From Terrimonas rubra (GTDB taxonomy: Bacteria > Bacteroidota > Bacteroidia > Chitinophagales > Chitinophagaceae), in the NCBI RefSeq assembly GCF_042686025.1, contig NZ_JBHUOZ010000003.1, positions 1,984,001-2,048,000 of the forward strand: DNA of 64,000 nt, in the 5' to 3' direction. Each line of letters begins with the position of its first letter. Position 1 is the first letter of the stretch. The notes below the pieces were generated by a model. The model ran no database searches, was not told where the DNA came from, and saw nothing but the letters and a program-made list of their open reading frames with translations. Below, piece after piece: positions 34,860 through 43,925 of this stretch. The position numbers were made by a program, and so were the translations under genes.

Positions 34860-35534
34860 TCAGAGCTTTATTTTATAACCAATGCCGCGTATGGTTTGTA
34901 ACCATTCCACCGAACCATACGCCGCCATTTTTTTTCGCAGGTTTTTAATATGTACATCAATATAGTTGGAATCATAATCATCCAGGTCCATATTATTACC
35001 CCAGATATGCTCACTTAACTGCATCCTGGTCAGCGGACGGTTTTTGTGTAAGAGCAGATAATTCAGCAGGTCAAATTCTTTTTTGGAAAGCCCCACTTCA
35101 AGCCCTTCAAAAAAAACGGCCCGCTGTTGCAGGTCCACCTGGAAATCGCCCAGCATTACTTTAGAATCTGTTAACCCCGATTTTCGCCGGGAAATGGCAT
35201 GCATACGTGATTGCAGCTCCAGTAAGGAAAAAGGTTTGGGCAGATAATCATCTGCTCCAAGGTCCAGCCCTTTGATACGGTCTTCGAGATTGCCCCGGGC
35301 CGTTAGAATAATATAAGATGCCTGCGGACAATTTTTCTTGGCCTGCTCCAGCACCAGTAAACCGTCTTTATCCGGCAGGCCCAGGTCCAGCAAAATGAAA
35401 TCGTATTGGTTTTCCCCGATCAGGGCCATGGCTTGCCGGGCAGTGAAAGCAAGATCGCAGCGATAGGTTTTCAGCAGGAATGCTTCCATTTCCAACGCCA
35501 TGGTCCGTTCATCTTCTACAATTAATACTTTCAT
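34860..35534 (-). CDS. OmpR-family response regulator
   Basis: 224 aa. Receiver domain with phospho-acceptor D50 in FILLDLGLPDKDG, Thr in ILTARG and Lys in LPKPFSLLEL. The C-terminal winged helix has KKEFDLLNYLLLHKNRPLTR and the YDSNYIDVHIKNLRKKM recognition helix, ending IRGIGYKIKL. Partner of the adjacent histidine kinase. It probably controls its own operon including the upstream envelope genes. Confidence 0.95.
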   Translation of the reverse strand: MKVLIVEDERTMALEMEAFLLKTYRCDLAFTARQAMALIGENQYDFILLDLGLPDKDGLLVLEQAKKNCPQASYIILTARGNLEDRIKGLDLGADDYLPKPFSLLELQSRMHAISRRKSGLTDSKVMLGDFQVDLQQRAVFFEGLEVGLSKKEFDLLNYLLLHKNRPLTRMQLSEHIWGNNMDLDDYDSNYIDVHIKNLRKKMAAYGSVEWLQTIRGIGYKIKL

Positions 35535-35542
35535 GCTGCTTT

Positions 35543-36403
35543 TTAAAACTGGTAATAAAAACTGGCACTCACAAATGAGTTTAATTTTCCGGCTCCCGTT
35601 TGTGCCTGCTCCGATAACAAAGATAACTGGTAAGCCAGTTCCACCATATAGTGTGCCCGGTTATAGGCCAGTGGTAATTTAAAGTTATAGGACAACAGGT
35701 CAAAACTGCTGGAGACTTTGGTAGTAGTGGTTGGTTCGGTACCCGGCTGACCGAATATGGGCGGTATGGGAATACCCAGTATACTATCGCGGATATTTTT
35801 TTCCGTTACATAAGTCTCATAAAAACGTTGCGTACCGGCCGTTACTTTCGCCGAAGGCTGCAGGGTTATTAGATCCCTGGCCGTAATACTGCCCAGGGAG
35901 ATTAGTTTCGTTAACCCGGCAGTTACAAAAACGTCATTGGTCTTACCAAATGCATAATCCACTTCGGCCGATACGGCCAGCCAATTGGTATAGGTGATGC
36001 CCAGGTTGGCATTATTGGCATTGGCTGCCTGCAAAAAAGGTGATAAGGCCGGGTAGAAAGTATGGCTGTAACTCAGATCGAGGTTAAAGCGTTTACCGAT
36101 ATCTTTTGTAAAACCCAGGCCCAGTGCTGATGCGGAAACTACCCGCTGCGAATCGTTGAGCAAACGGTAAGCCATGCCTGTAGCATAGAGACCGGATTTA
36201 TGATGAAAGACTGCTGCCGCTGCCACATAAGGCATTTTCTCAACCGATTTTTGTCCGTAGTAATCGGCATTGTTAACATAAGTGGCGCCAATGGTAAAGG
36301 TGGATCTGACCGGCTCAGTACTATCGGCCACCGCCGTGCTGTCCTGCTGGGCCATGCCCTGTAAGCTGAGTAATAATATACCGATGGTTATAAAAAGTTT
36401 CAT
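35543..36403 (-). CDS. Secreted outer-membrane beta-barrel-like protein, function unknown
   Basis: 286 aa with a signal peptide (residues 1-18, MAQ end) and barrel-like alternating strands: FTIGATYVNNADYYGQ, LGLGFTKDIGKRFNLDLSYSHTFY, and closing FVSASFYYQF with terminal Phe as in outer-membrane proteins. It ends 8 bases before the response-regulator gene on the same strand, so it is probably part of the two-component operon and may be its output or sensor partner. Confidence 0.7.
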   Translation of the reverse strand: MKLFITIGILLLSLQGMAQQDSTAVADSTEPVRSTFTIGATYVNNADYYGQKSVEKMPYVAAAAVFHHKSGLYATGMAYRLLNDSQRVVSASALGLGFTKDIGKRFNLDLSYSHTFYPALSPFLQAANANNANLGITYTNWLAVSAEVDYAFGKTNDVFVTAGLTKLISLGSITARDLITLQPSAKVTAGTQRFYETYVTEKNIRDSILGIPIPPIFGQPGTEPTTTTKVSSSFDLLSYNFKLPLAYNRAHYMVELAYQLSLLSEQAQTGAGKLNSFVSASFYYQF

Positions 36404-36418
36404 GATGCTGGCTTTGAT

Positions 36419-36763
36419 TTAAGGAAGAATGGCGCCGATCTTTTTAATGATCGGTTTGATCACTTTAGGTGGTTTAACCGGGGTAACCGGTATCACCTTG
36501 GGTTTTATCTGCTTCCGGGCTTTGGGAACCTCCTTGATGATCTTTGCGTCAACCACTACTATAGGGACATCTTTTTTTACTTCGGGCTCCGGTGCTTTTA
36601 CCGGTGGTGCATTTTTAACCGGGGGAACCGTATCCGTTAATTCAATACTGAACGGACGGGCGCCGGTAAGTACAGGCTTGCCTTCACGGGCATAGATGCT
36701 TGTTGCCAGTAAAAAACCTGTCGCTAAGACAAGGAACCGGTAAAAAAAATGTTGACGCTTCAT
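36419..36763 (-). CDS. Small secreted Pro/Lys/Val-rich protein
   Basis: 114 aa. Signal peptide about residues 1-25 (FLVLATGFLLATSIYA), then a low-complexity region rich in Pro, Lys, Val and Ile (VPPVKNAPPVKAPEPEVKKD and VIPVTPVKPPKVIKPIIKKI). No domain recognised. A basic proline-rich extended chain may span the periplasm or bind acidic envelope polymers. It lies 15 bases upstream of the barrel gene on the same strand. Confidence 0.65.
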   Translation of the reverse strand: MKRQHFFYRFLVLATGFLLATSIYAREGKPVLTGARPFSIELTDTVPPVKNAPPVKAPEPEVKKDVPIVVVDAKIIKEVPKARKQIKPKVIPVTPVKPPKVIKPIIKKIGAILP

Positions 36764-36775
36764 CAGGATAATAAA

Positions 36776-36801
36776 GGAGCCCGCCTTTGCAGGCAGGCTC
36801 C
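36776..36801. terminator. Two-way terminator between the secreted-protein genes
   Basis: GGAGCCCGCC...GGCAGGCTCC forms a stem with one mismatch around TTTGCA, flanked by TTTATT on the minus strand and TGCTTTTTT on the plus strand. It separates the 194-aa protein gene from the operon that follows. Confidence 0.7.
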
Positions 36802-36808
36802 TGCTTTT

Positions 36809-37393
36809 TTATTTAAGTTTTAATAGGGTGCTGTTTGTTGTGATCAGCTTGTTTTTTATTGCCAGGGGTTTAGGCTGTACCATGGTGCCATTTGACAATA
36901 AGGTAGCAGAGCTGGCCTGGATGGTTTTAACGGGCGCTTCTATGCTTTTATTACCCGTGGTTACCGTTTTTATTGCAGCAGGTGATACCGTAGTATTATT
37001 AACCAGGTCACCGGTCAGCTGCACCGGGTTATCTTTACCGGCCACTACATTTACATTCGATTGAATATCGGAATTCACCGAGGTCTGCTTAACCAACTCA
37101 TTTGTTGCCGAAGCCGTTTGCTCCACCTTTGCTTTCGCTTTTTCCTTACCCTGTTCTGCTTTTGCCTTTACTTTACCGGAGGTAGTAGCTACGCCTTCTT
37201 TGGCCGCCTCAATGGTACCCGCCGTTTCTACAGATTGATTAGCCTGTACCTGGCCGTTTGCTGCTGCAGACTTTTGTCCGTTGGTTTCAGTTTTTGCTTT
37301 CACTTTTACATCTGCCGTTGTTTGAACAGCAGCTTTTTGTGCCATAATGCTTGTTGACAATAATAATGCCGTTGCTAAAATCGTTGTTTTCAT
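36809..37393 (-). CDS. Secreted Lys/Ala/Thr-rich low-complexity protein
   Basis: 194 aa. Signal peptide 1-18 (LLLSTSIMAQ), then a region rich in Lys, Ala, Val, Thr and Gln (ADVKVKAKTETNGQ, GKVKAKAEQGKEKAKAKVEQ) that may form amphipathic helices, and a Thr/Asn/Ser-rich tail. No family recognised; composition recalls periplasmic stress or envelope-associated proteins. A terminator follows it, so it is probably transcribed alone. Confidence 0.65.
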   Translation of the reverse strand: MKTTILATALLLSTSIMAQKAAVQTTADVKVKAKTETNGQKSAAANGQVQANQSVETAGTIEAAKEGVATTSGKVKAKAEQGKEKAKAKVEQTASATNELVKQTSVNSDIQSNVNVVAGKDNPVQLTGDLVNNTTVSPAAIKTVTTGNKSIEAPVKTIQASSATLLSNGTMVQPKPLAIKNKLITTNSTLLKLK

Positions 37394-37600
37394 AATGTTT
37401 GTTTTTAAGGATTAAATAAATCTCAAACTTGACATTACAAACATATTTCGCGAAGATGAAGATAAAATGAAAAACGGGGAATTGCAATTTTATAGCTTGT
37501 TAATGAGAGAGATAGAAAATAAAAAAACAGTTACCATGCTACAGTAATAATGCTAAATCAGCTACATCAATCTGGGTGCAATACTTATCTTTACACCCGT

Positions 37601-38725
37601 ATGAATGTTGTAATTATCGGACCGGGGCATCCCCTGCGTGGCGGTTTGGCCACTTTTAACCACAGGCTGGCAAAAGCTTTCCAGGATGAAGGACATACCT
37701 GTAGCATTTATTCTTTTTCGCTGCAGTACCCTTCGTTCTTGTTCCCGGGAAAATCACAGTACAGCACCGATCCGGCGCCCGAAGGTATTACCATTCATAC
37801 GGTGATCAACTCCATCAATCCATTGAACTGGATAAAAGTGGGCAACCGTTTAAAAAAAGAAAAGCCTGATCTGATTGTTGTACGTTACTGGCTGCCTTTA
37901 ATGGGACCTGCCCTGGGCACCATTTTACGCCGGGCAAAAAAGAATGGACATACGCGGGTAGTATGTATTGCCGATAATATTATACCCCATGAAAAACGTC
38001 CCGGCGATAAACCTTTTACCCGTTATTTTTTAAAAGCCTGCGATGCAGTGGTGACCATGAGTGAGAAAGTAATGGCCGACCTGCGTTTGTTTGATACGGC
38101 CAAACCAGCCGCACTGGTAAGGCATCCCCTGTATGATAATTTCGGCAGCATTATATCATCTGCCGAAGCCCGGGAACATTTACAGATCAGCAACCCCGGT
38201 AAATTATTATTGTTTTTTGGATTTATCCGTCAATACAAGGGACTGGATATGTTGCTGGAAGCAGTAGCGATCTTAAAAAAACGCAACTCGCCGGTACTCC
38301 CCTTTAAATTATTAATTGCCGGTGAGTTTTATGAAGATGCAGAACGGTACCATAGCCTGATCAAAGACCTGGATATAGCTGATCTACTCATATTAAAGAC
38401 CGATTTTATTGCCGATAGTGAAGTAAAGTATTATTTATGTGCGGCCGATGTATTGATACAGCCTTACCGCAATGCCACGCAAAGCGGGGTAACGCCCCTG
38501 GCCTATCATTTTGAAACGCCCATGGTGGTAACCAATGTAGGCAGCCTGGCCACCCTGGTGCCACATGGCAAAGTGGGTATTGTTACGACCCCGGATGCCG
38601 CCGCCATTGCCGATGGCATTGAAGCCTATTTTAAACAGGGTAAGGATTTTTTTATTCCCCATATACAGGAGGAGAAAAAACAATACAGCTGGGATAAACT
38701 GGTAAATGCCCTGGTACAGTTATAA
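37601..38725 (+). CDS. Glycosyltransferase, GT4 type
   Basis: 374 aa from ATG 37601 (a frame extension to 37550 lacks homology and is rejected). The N-terminal half opens MNVVIIGPGHPLRGGLATFN with the glycine-rich acceptor-site loop. The C-terminal Rossmann half has LLFFGFIRQYKGLDMLLEAV, the donor-site set YLCAADVLIQPYRNATQSGVTPLAYHFETP and the usual Asp/Glu. It should move a sugar from a nucleotide donor onto a lipid or glycan precursor in the cytoplasm. The GDP-heptose genes 1 kb downstream may supply a related pathway. Confidence 0.88.
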   Translation: MNVVIIGPGHPLRGGLATFNHRLAKAFQDEGHTCSIYSFSLQYPSFLFPGKSQYSTDPAPEGITIHTVINSINPLNWIKVGNRLKKEKPDLIVVRYWLPLMGPALGTILRRAKKNGHTRVVCIADNIIPHEKRPGDKPFTRYFLKACDAVVTMSEKVMADLRLFDTAKPAALVRHPLYDNFGSIISSAEAREHLQISNPGKLLLFFGFIRQYKGLDMLLEAVAILKKRNSPVLPFKLLIAGEFYEDAERYHSLIKDLDIADLLILKTDFIADSEVKYYLCAADVLIQPYRNATQSGVTPLAYHFETPMVVTNVGSLATLVPHGKVGIVTTPDAAAIADGIEAYFKQGKDFFIPHIQEEKKQYSWDKLVNALVQL

Positions 38726-38823
38726 GGTTGGTAAATATTTTCCGTTTATTATTTTTATAGTTGTCACCCCTGACATACAGCCGTCACTGACCATATTTAG
38801 TTTTATGTTGTAAAACATAGCAT

Positions 38824-39258
38824 ATGGAAATAATAAAAGACGGTAAACAGGTTGTATATGCCAAAGACAGGAAAGCCTGGCGTAAATGGTTATTGAAAAA
38901 CGCTGAAAAAGAAACATCGGTATGGCTGGTCCTCTATCATAAAAAAAGCCCTACTCCCGGTGTTACGCTTATTGAGGCAACAGAAGAAGCCCTTTGTTTT
39001 GGCTGGATCGACAGTTTATGCAAAAGCCGGGATGAAGAAAGTTACTACCTCACTTTTACCCCTCGTAAAAAGACCAGCAGGTGGAGTAAACCTAATATTG
39101 AAAGAGCCGAAAGAATGATAAGCGAAGGCCTGATGATGCCGCCCGGACAAAGGGCTATTGATATGGCCAAAGCTGCCGGAAGATGGGACAAAGAAGAAGA
39201 TCCCTATCCCTTTTCAATATCAAAGCTGCTAAAGTCGTTGTATACTTCTATTATATAA
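38824..39258 (+). CDS. YdeI/OmpD-associated family protein, C-terminally shortened
   Basis: 144 aa. The N-terminal YdeI part is well kept: WRKWLLKNAEKETSVWLVLYHK, TLIEATEEALCFGWIDS, YLTFTPRKKTSRWSKPNIERAE and GQRAIDMAKAAGRWD. Family members usually run to about 190 aa with a C-terminal helical OmdA region; here the frame turns into EEDPYPFSISKLLKSLYTSII and stops. The end overlaps an opposite-strand frame (39204-39497), so the gene was probably cut by a rearrangement. Confidence 0.7.
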   Translation: MEIIKDGKQVVYAKDRKAWRKWLLKNAEKETSVWLVLYHKKSPTPGVTLIEATEEALCFGWIDSLCKSRDEESYYLTFTPRKKTSRWSKPNIERAERMISEGLMMPPGQRAIDMAKAAGRWDKEEDPYPFSISKLLKSLYTSII

Positions 39259-39497
39259 GTATAGTCATTACTGTTCACAAAGCCATCATGTGGTATGGCT
39301 TTAAAATCCCTGCGAAAGCCGATGGTCATGGTAAGGCCCCGACAGGAGAATACCTGCCCGATGGCCCCTGCCGGGATGGAAAGGTATTTTGTATGCGATT
39401 TACCGTTCAGGTCAGTAAAATGACTGATTGCTTTTTTAAATTTTACCGCTTTTCCTTTATGGGTGAACAGGTAGGCCTGTATGGGCGCAAACTCCAT
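39204..39497 (-). CDS. Hypothetical protein, 97 aa
   Basis: A minus-strand frame with ordinary-looking protein composition (FKKAISHFTDLNGKSHTKYL, IPAGAIGQVFSCRGLTMTIG, FVNSNDYTYIIEVYNDF). No signal peptide or known domain. It overlaps the last 55 bases of the YdeI-like gene. It is called because its sequence looks more protein-like than the frame on the other strand, but it could still be spurious. Confidence 0.45.
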   Translation of the reverse strand: MEFAPIQAYLFTHKGKAVKFKKAISHFTDLNGKSHTKYLSIPAGAIGQVFSCRGLTMTIGFRRDFKAIPHDGFVNSNDYTYIIEVYNDFSSFDIEKG

Positions 39498-39752
39498 AAT
39501 ATTTTGTTTTACTCTCAGTAAAGTTATTATTTCCCGTTAGTTGTACCCATTTTTTTTAAACAATTGCTATATGGTAAATACAACTATTTTTGTGCTCCTG
39601 CAAAGCCCTGCCGGGCAGTATTGCTGCAGCTGAAGTGTGCGACCCCGAGCTCCCTTCGAAAACCATTCGAAGTCGTCGGGGCAGGCGCAACAGTTGCCGG
39701 GCCAGGGTACGGAACGATGATAACATAAAACTAAAATATTCGACCGAGTCAT

Positions 39753-40775
39753 ATGATCTACAGAAGTAAAGCGCCCTTACGTATCGGGCTTGCCGGAGGT
39801 GGTACTGATGTCAGCCCCTACAGCGATTTGTACGGTGGCGCCATTTTAAATGCCACTTTATCCCTGTATGCCCATGCTACTATTGAGCTGCTGGATGAGC
39901 CTACCATTATTTTAAGAGCTGTAGACAGGAAGGAAGAACAAGTTTTTGACTTTGCGAGATCACTGCCTATAGATGGTACACTTGACCTGCTGAAAGGTGT
40001 ATACAATCGTATTCAACAGGACTATGGCATGGATGTTACCGGTTTTCGTTTGTCTACTTTTGTAGACGCGCCTGCCGGGTCGGGGCTGGGCACTTCCTCC
40101 ACCCTGGTGGTAGCCATTGTAGGTGTATTTGCCGAGTTATTGAAATTACCCCTTGGAGAATACGATATAGCGCATTATGCTTACGAAATTGAGCGCCAGG
40201 ACCTGGGTCTGGCCGGTGGTAAACAGGACCAGTATGCTGCTACCTTCGGCGGAGTGAATTATATGGAGTTTTATGAAAAAGACCGTGTAATTGTGAACCC
40301 CCTGCGTATTAAACAACGTTATCTTTTTGAACTGGAGAATAACCTGTTATTATATTATACTTCCACCAGCCGTGAATCGGCCAAGATCATACAACAGCAA
40401 AGTAATAACGTGGTGAACAAACAGGAAAAATCGATTGAGGCCATGCACCATTTAAAGCAACAGGCCCAGATGATGAAAGAGGCTTTACTGAAAGGCCGGT
40501 TGCATGAGATAGGTGAAATACTGGATTTTGGTTTTCAGCAAAAAAGAAAGATGGCCGAAGGCATCAGCAATAACCTGATGGATGAGATATATGAAACCGC
40601 AAAAAGATCGGGTGCAACGGGTGGTAAAATATCCGGTGCCGGTGGTGGTGGTTTTATGATATTTTATTGCCCGGGATCGAATAAACATGCAGTGATTGAT
40701 GCATTACAGCAATTTGGCGGACGCCATCGCCGTTACCAGTTTGTAGAACATGGCCTCACCACCTGGAGTATTTAA
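39753..40775 (+). CDS. hddA: D-glycero-alpha-D-manno-heptose 7-phosphate kinase (GHMP family)
   Basis: 340 aa. GHMP kinase motifs: RSKAPLRIGLAGGGTDVSPY (1), the ATP loop APAGSGLGTSSTLVVAI (about 106-122) and motif 3 ATGGKISGAGGGGFMIFYC. The opening RIGLAGGGTD is characteristic of the HddA/fucokinase-like branch. It phosphorylates C1 of heptose 7-phosphate. It leads a three-gene run (25 and 24 bases to the next genes) with the isomerase and guanylyltransferase of the same pathway, making GDP-heptose for surface glycans. Confidence 0.9.
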   Translation: MIYRSKAPLRIGLAGGGTDVSPYSDLYGGAILNATLSLYAHATIELLDEPTIILRAVDRKEEQVFDFARSLPIDGTLDLLKGVYNRIQQDYGMDVTGFRLSTFVDAPAGSGLGTSSTLVVAIVGVFAELLKLPLGEYDIAHYAYEIERQDLGLAGGKQDQYAATFGGVNYMEFYEKDRVIVNPLRIKQRYLFELENNLLLYYTSTSRESAKIIQQQSNNVVNKQEKSIEAMHHLKQQAQMMKEALLKGRLHEIGEILDFGFQQKRKMAEGISNNLMDEIYETAKRSGATGGKISGAGGGGFMIFYCPGSNKHAVIDALQQFGGRHRRYQFVEHGLTTWSI

Positions 40776-40799
40776 CCGCATATTTGTACCTTTACAGCC

Positions 40800-41381
40800 A
40801 TGACAAAAATTAAGGAGATCATACAGGCGTCGATACAGGTGAAGGAACAGTTGCTGGGCAACGAAGCCTTACTAAACAGTATAACAGCCGTTGTGGATAT
40901 TATTACAGAAGCTTTTACCAAAGGCCACCGCGTTTATTTCTGCGGCAATGGTGGCAGCGCTGCCGATGCCCAGCACCTGGCCGCCGAGTTTTCGGGAAGG
41001 TTTTATATTGACCGCAAGGCCTTACCGGCCGAAGCATTACACTGCAATACCTCTTATTTGACCGCAGTGGGAAACGATTACAGTTACGATGTAATATATG
41101 CCCGTTTACTGGACGGTATCGGGCAGGAAGGTGATGTACTGGTAGGACTATCTACTTCAGGTAATTCTAAAAACATCATTAAAGCCTTTGAAGTGGCCAG
41201 GGAAAAAGGTATTACTACTGTAGGCCTTACCGGCATGACCGGGGGGCTGATGCAATCCCTGAGCGATTATTTATTGAATGTACCCTCTACCGATACGCCA
41301 CGTATCCAGGAAAGTCATATTTTAATTGGTCATATCATTTGCCAGTTAGTGGAAGAAAAATATTTTGGCCGCACGGCATAA
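40800..41381 (+). CDS. gmhA: Sedoheptulose 7-phosphate isomerase
   Basis: 193 aa, usual GmhA size. SIS-fold phosphosugar isomerase: CGNGGSAADAQHLAAEFSGRF and VGLSTSGNSKNIIKAFEVA mark the substrate site, and ESHILIGHIICQLVEEKYFG carries the closing helix with the zinc/acid residues. It turns sedoheptulose 7-phosphate into D-glycero-D-manno-heptose 7-phosphate, the substrate of the kinase upstream. Confidence 0.95.
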   Translation: MTKIKEIIQASIQVKEQLLGNEALLNSITAVVDIITEAFTKGHRVYFCGNGGSAADAQHLAAEFSGRFYIDRKALPAEALHCNTSYLTAVGNDYSYDVIYARLLDGIGQEGDVLVGLSTSGNSKNIIKAFEVAREKGITTVGLTGMTGGLMQSLSDYLLNVPSTDTPRIQESHILIGHIICQLVEEKYFGRTA

Positions 41382-41405
41382 TACCCACCTTTATTTATCG
41401 AAGCA

Positions 41406-42689
41406 ATGCCTGATACTACAGATCGTTCTATACCCAATTTTAATGGCCGCGAAGCAATTATACTGGCAGGAGGCCTTGGTACCCGCCTGCGTGAAGCCGT
41501 ACCCGACCTGCCTAAATGCATGGCGCCCGTAGCCGGCCGCCCCTTTTTGTTTTACGTGATTAATTATTTACGCAGCCAGGGCGTACAACGTTTTATTTTT
41601 TCGCTGGGGTATAAACATGAAGTGATACTGGCCTACCTGGAAAAAAGTTTTGCTTCGCTTTCCTATGAGTATGTAGTGGAAGAAACTCCTTTGGGTACCG
41701 GTGGCGCTATTGCGCTGGCATTGACCAAAGCCACACAACCCGATGTACTGGTGACCAATGGCGATACCCTGTTTAAAATAAATGCCGACGAACTGTATAA
41801 GCAGCATACCGCTACCGGCGCCTTGTGTACACTGGCTTTAAAACCCATGCAGGATTTTGAACGTTACGGCGTGGTTGAATTAAATAACCATAACCAGGTT
41901 ATTGCCTTTAAAGAAAAACAACATTACGATAATGGTTTAATTAATGGCGGTTGTTACCTGTTGCATGTAAAAGGTTTTAATGCCCAAAGCTGGCCGGACA
42001 AGTTTTCGTTTGAGACTGATTTTTTAGAAAAACAATACCCGCAGGCACAATTATACGGCCAGGTACAGCAAGCTTATTTTATTGATATTGGTATACCGGC
42101 CGATTATAACCAAGCACAACATGACCTGGCCAAACCGGCGGTAGAACTGAAAGACCTGGACAGATCCTGGACCATTTTTTTAGACCGTGACGGTGTATTT
42201 AACCACGATAAAGTGGGCAGTTATGTATTTACGCCTGATGAATTCAGGTTGTATGACGGAGCCCTTGAAGCCATTAAAACCATCAGCGAAAAATTTGGTC
42301 TGGTATTAGTGGCTACTAACCAGCGCGGTGTGGGCAAAGGTTTAATGACCCTGCAGGACCTGCATGAAGTACATGCCAAAATGAAAGCAGAGATTGAAGC
42401 GGGAGGCGGACGTATTGATCATTTTTACTACGCTACCGATATAAGCAATTTTGACCCCATGCGTAAGCCCAACCCGGGTATGGCTTTTGCCGCCAAGAAA
42501 GATTTTCCGCAGATAGATATGAACAAGGCCATTATGGTAGGTAATAACCCCAGTGATATGCAGATGGGCCGTAATGCCGGTTTGTATACGGTTTATCTTA
42601 CCACGACCAACCCGCCTTACACGCTGCCCCATCCCGAGGTTGACTGGCAGTTTGAGACCCTGGCACAGTTTGCCGCGGCATTACAATAG
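41406..42689 (+). CDS. Fused heptose-1-phosphate guanylyltransferase and HAD phosphatase (HddC-GmhB)
   Basis: 427 aa in two parts. Residues about 15-245 are a nucleotidyltransferase: ILAGGLGTRLREAVPDLPKC, EETPLGTGGAIALAL, VTNGDTLFKI. Residues about 255-415 are a histidinol-phosphatase/GmhB-like HAD domain with D260 and D262 in FLDRDGV, then TNQRGVGKG and KPNPGM. The zinc-binding Cys/His loop of E. coli GmhB is missing, and the late motif is VGNNPSD (N380 where most have Asp). It joins the last two steps of GDP-heptose synthesis in one chain, in the same run as gmhA and hddA. Confidence 0.88.
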   Translation: MPDTTDRSIPNFNGREAIILAGGLGTRLREAVPDLPKCMAPVAGRPFLFYVINYLRSQGVQRFIFSLGYKHEVILAYLEKSFASLSYEYVVEETPLGTGGAIALALTKATQPDVLVTNGDTLFKINADELYKQHTATGALCTLALKPMQDFERYGVVELNNHNQVIAFKEKQHYDNGLINGGCYLLHVKGFNAQSWPDKFSFETDFLEKQYPQAQLYGQVQQAYFIDIGIPADYNQAQHDLAKPAVELKDLDRSWTIFLDRDGVFNHDKVGSYVFTPDEFRLYDGALEAIKTISEKFGLVLVATNQRGVGKGLMTLQDLHEVHAKMKAEIEAGGGRIDHFYYATDISNFDPMRKPNPGMAFAAKKDFPQIDMNKAIMVGNNPSDMQMGRNAGLYTVYLTTTNPPYTLPHPEVDWQFETLAQFAAALQ

Positions 42690-42841
42690 TGCAGGTACAT
42701 ACTTTTTAGGCTTGCTTTACGTTTAACAGGCAGTTAACTGTTAAAATACACGCAATAAACCGGGTTAATGCGGCTGAAAAAGGCCCGTTAGCCACAGTTT
42801 GTGTAATTTTGCCGTTCATTCAGCAGGTAAAGCCCGTAAAA

Positions 42842-43858
42842 ATGCAAAAAGTAAATTGTAAACTATTATCCTTTTCTTTTCTCCTGGTATGCCTCAGCAT
42901 ATTTACCATAGCCAATGCCCAACATATAACGGCAGCGGACAGGAAAAAATTACAGGTGAAAGAGGACTCCCTGGCCGAATATGCCCGGTATTTAATTACC
43001 GATACGCTTATGGAAGACAGGATGATATCGGACAGTATTTTTGTTAAAACGCTGATCCGCAGCCTGCAGATAAAAAACTCCTTTTATTACCCTTTTGATT
43101 CGGTAATAGGCATATCCAAACTATACGCCCCCGACTCCACCTTCCGCATTTTTACCTGGAACCTGCAATATGATAATTACTACGGACGCCAGCGTGGTGC
43201 CATACAAATGCGTACCCGCGACGGCTCGCTGAAATTATTTCCTTTAAGGGATGTTTCGGAGTTTACCGATGATGTGATGGACTCCGCACGTAACCGTAAT
43301 AACTGGATCGGTGCAGTGTATTACAATATGATTAAAACAGATTATAACGGGAAGAGTTATTATACCTTGTTTGGCTTTGATGGTCATGGTGTACGCAGCA
43401 GCAAAAAATGGATAGAAGTATTATACTTCAATGCCAATGGTGAGCCTATATTCGGCGGTGATTTCTTCAGCTTTTCCAGTGAAGCACGCAAACATAATAA
43501 GCCGTTCCGTTTTTCTCTCGAATATAAAAAAGACGCCAGGGTACTGGCCAATTTCCTGAAAGAGGAAAATGTGATCCTGATCGATCACCTGATATCAGAA
43601 TCAGATGAGCCTGATAACCCCTGGACATTAGTGCCCGATGGTGATAATGAAGGGTTCAGGTGGGAAAAGGGTAAATGGGTACATGTAGAAAAAGTATTTG
43701 ATTACAAAATAGATATGACAGGCGCCGACCCTTTTTTAGGCAAGCCACCGGTGGAAGTACCCATACTGGATAATAAAGGGAACCGCGACGAGAAAAAACT
43801 ATTGGAACAATCCATTAAGAATAAAGCAAAAGAAAAGCCTCCTGTTAAAAACGATTAA
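42842..43858 (+). CDS. Secreted protein of unknown function
   Basis: 338 aa from ATG 42842 (an upstream start at 42809 adds non-homologous residues). Signal peptide about 1-24 (FSFLLVCLSIFTIANAQ). The mature part is rich in Tyr, Asp and Phe with beta-strand character (TFRIFTWNLQYDNYYGRQRG, YYTLFGFDGHGVRSSKKWIE). I recognise no family. Ends 66 bases before the next gene, which has its own promoter. Confidence 0.75.
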   Translation: MQKVNCKLLSFSFLLVCLSIFTIANAQHITAADRKKLQVKEDSLAEYARYLITDTLMEDRMISDSIFVKTLIRSLQIKNSFYYPFDSVIGISKLYAPDSTFRIFTWNLQYDNYYGRQRGAIQMRTRDGSLKLFPLRDVSEFTDDVMDSARNRNNWIGAVYYNMIKTDYNGKSYYTLFGFDGHGVRSSKKWIEVLYFNANGEPIFGGDFFSFSSEARKHNKPFRFSLEYKKDARVLANFLKEENVILIDHLISESDEPDNPWTLVPDGDNEGFRWEKGKWVHVEKVFDYKIDMTGADPFLGKPPVEVPILDNKGNRDEKKLLEQSIKNKAKEKPPVKND

Positions 43859-43877
43859 CATTTTAACACAATAATCA

Positions 43878-43907
43878 TTTGCTTTTTCCCCTGCGGCTAT
43901 ATCTTTG
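43878..43907 (+). promoter_or_regulatory. Promoter of the 129-aa secreted protein gene
   Basis: TTTG at 43878-43881, 18 bases, then TATCTTTG at 43900-43907. A start near 43914 would lie after the TTG codon at 43905, so translation cannot begin there and must begin at TTG 43926 or later. Confidence 0.6.
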
Positions 43908-43925
43908 CAACGCATTTTTAATTTT

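Noticed and set aside
39183..39521. 112-aa plus-strand frame
   Set aside because: Shares DNA with the more protein-like minus-strand frame and lacks a family.
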